From positions 28,057 through 92,056 of the forward strand of contig NZ_JALRNF010000024.1 in assembly GCF_030272895.1 (NCBI RefSeq): a stretch of DNA of 64,000 nucleotides, read 5' to 3'. The DNA comes from Pseudomonas sp. BGr12. Lineage in GTDB: Bacteria > Pseudomonadota > Gammaproteobacteria > Pseudomonadales > Pseudomonadaceae. The position numbers and the translations under genes were made by a program. Positions 63,888 to 64,000 of this stretch are shown here, one piece after another. Below the pieces are notes generated by a model that saw only the letters and a program-made list of their open reading frames with translations, was not told the DNA's origin and did no database searches. Position 1 is the stretch's first letter. Each line of letters opens with the position of its first letter.

Positions 63888-64000
63888 GTGGGTGCCGGGG
63901 CTTTGAGCTTATCCATTCATTGCGGCGACGCTGCCGGCCCCTTCCGCCCTTACGGCGGCCTACTTTTCTCTTGGGAAAAGTAGGCAAAACCGCTCGCTCC
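63888..64000 (+). repeat. long structured intergenic repeat, copy 3 (cut by the window end)
   Basis: From GGTGGGTGCCGG onward it matches copies 1 and 2, including AGCTTATCCATTC, GCCGGCCCCTTCCGCCC and the stem at 63960-63983 (CTACTTTTC / GAAAAGTAG, loop TCTTGG). Only the first 113 bp are in view. Confidence 0.82.

Overview
The window is a 64 kb piece of a Pseudomonas chromosome, most likely from the P. putida / P. fluorescens side of the genus. It is GC-rich and densely coded. Many gaps carry the short REP palindromes typical of these species, and nearly every gene has a recognisable Pseudomonas counterpart. I recalled the gene order of P. aeruginosa PAO1 from memory. The window reads as several conserved blocks: PA3297/PA3286-PA3284-like (hrpA, a FabH-like synthase, an ECF sigma factor with a zinc-finger partner); PA3228-PA3222-like (ABC exporter, ppiA, hydrolase, LysR, azoreductase); PA1414-PA1422-like (the sicX locus, symporter, gbuA, gbuR); PA3344-PA3339-like (recQ, MarR, plpD); and PA3210-PA3197-like (trkH to scpB). 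No tRNA, rRNA, CRISPR, prophage or insertion sequence was found.

Layout. 1-9 kb: the 5' part of a glutamine-synthetase-family gene, a possible 54-residue protein, hrpA, the synthase, the sigma pair and a phosphate-type porin with a Pho box. 9-23 kb: an acetyltransferase, a four-gene minus-strand operon ending in an ABC exporter, a LysR-azoreductase pair, three transporters, a MscS-type channel and a DEAD-box helicase. 22.8-29 kb: a perfect Anr box in front of a 41-codon gene that matches the PA1414/SicX small-RNA locus, then guanidinobutyrate utilisation genes and an Aer-type receptor. Next comes an 850-bp gene-free stretch holding two inverted copies of a roughly 300-bp structured repeat. 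A third copy runs off the right end of the window.

29.3-42.5 kb is the most distinctive region. A type I secretion operon (outer membrane protein, ABC transporter, membrane fusion protein) is divergent from a 2362-residue RTX adhesin. The adhesin has a LapA-style N-terminal retention module with a TAAG site, about 5.5 near-identical 730-bp repeats, a VWA domain, RTX repeats and a C-terminal secretion signal. This is a biofilm adhesin system probably controlled by the c-di-GMP/LapD/LapG pathway, whose genes are not in the window.

42.6-64 kb is mostly housekeeping and envelope functions: recQ, a patatin-type Vd autotransporter (PlpD), trkH, a Cpx-like envelope-stress operon with a CpxR-type box, yciB/yciI, the PHP-YciO-scpA-scpB cluster and rluB.

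The observations most worth pursuing are the structured repeat, whose copies show compensatory changes in a stem and of which two sit directly after intrinsic terminators; the Anr-controlled sicX-like locus; the cysteine pair in two adhesin repeats; and several operator-like palindromes. Everything here comes from reading the sequence, and no database search was run.
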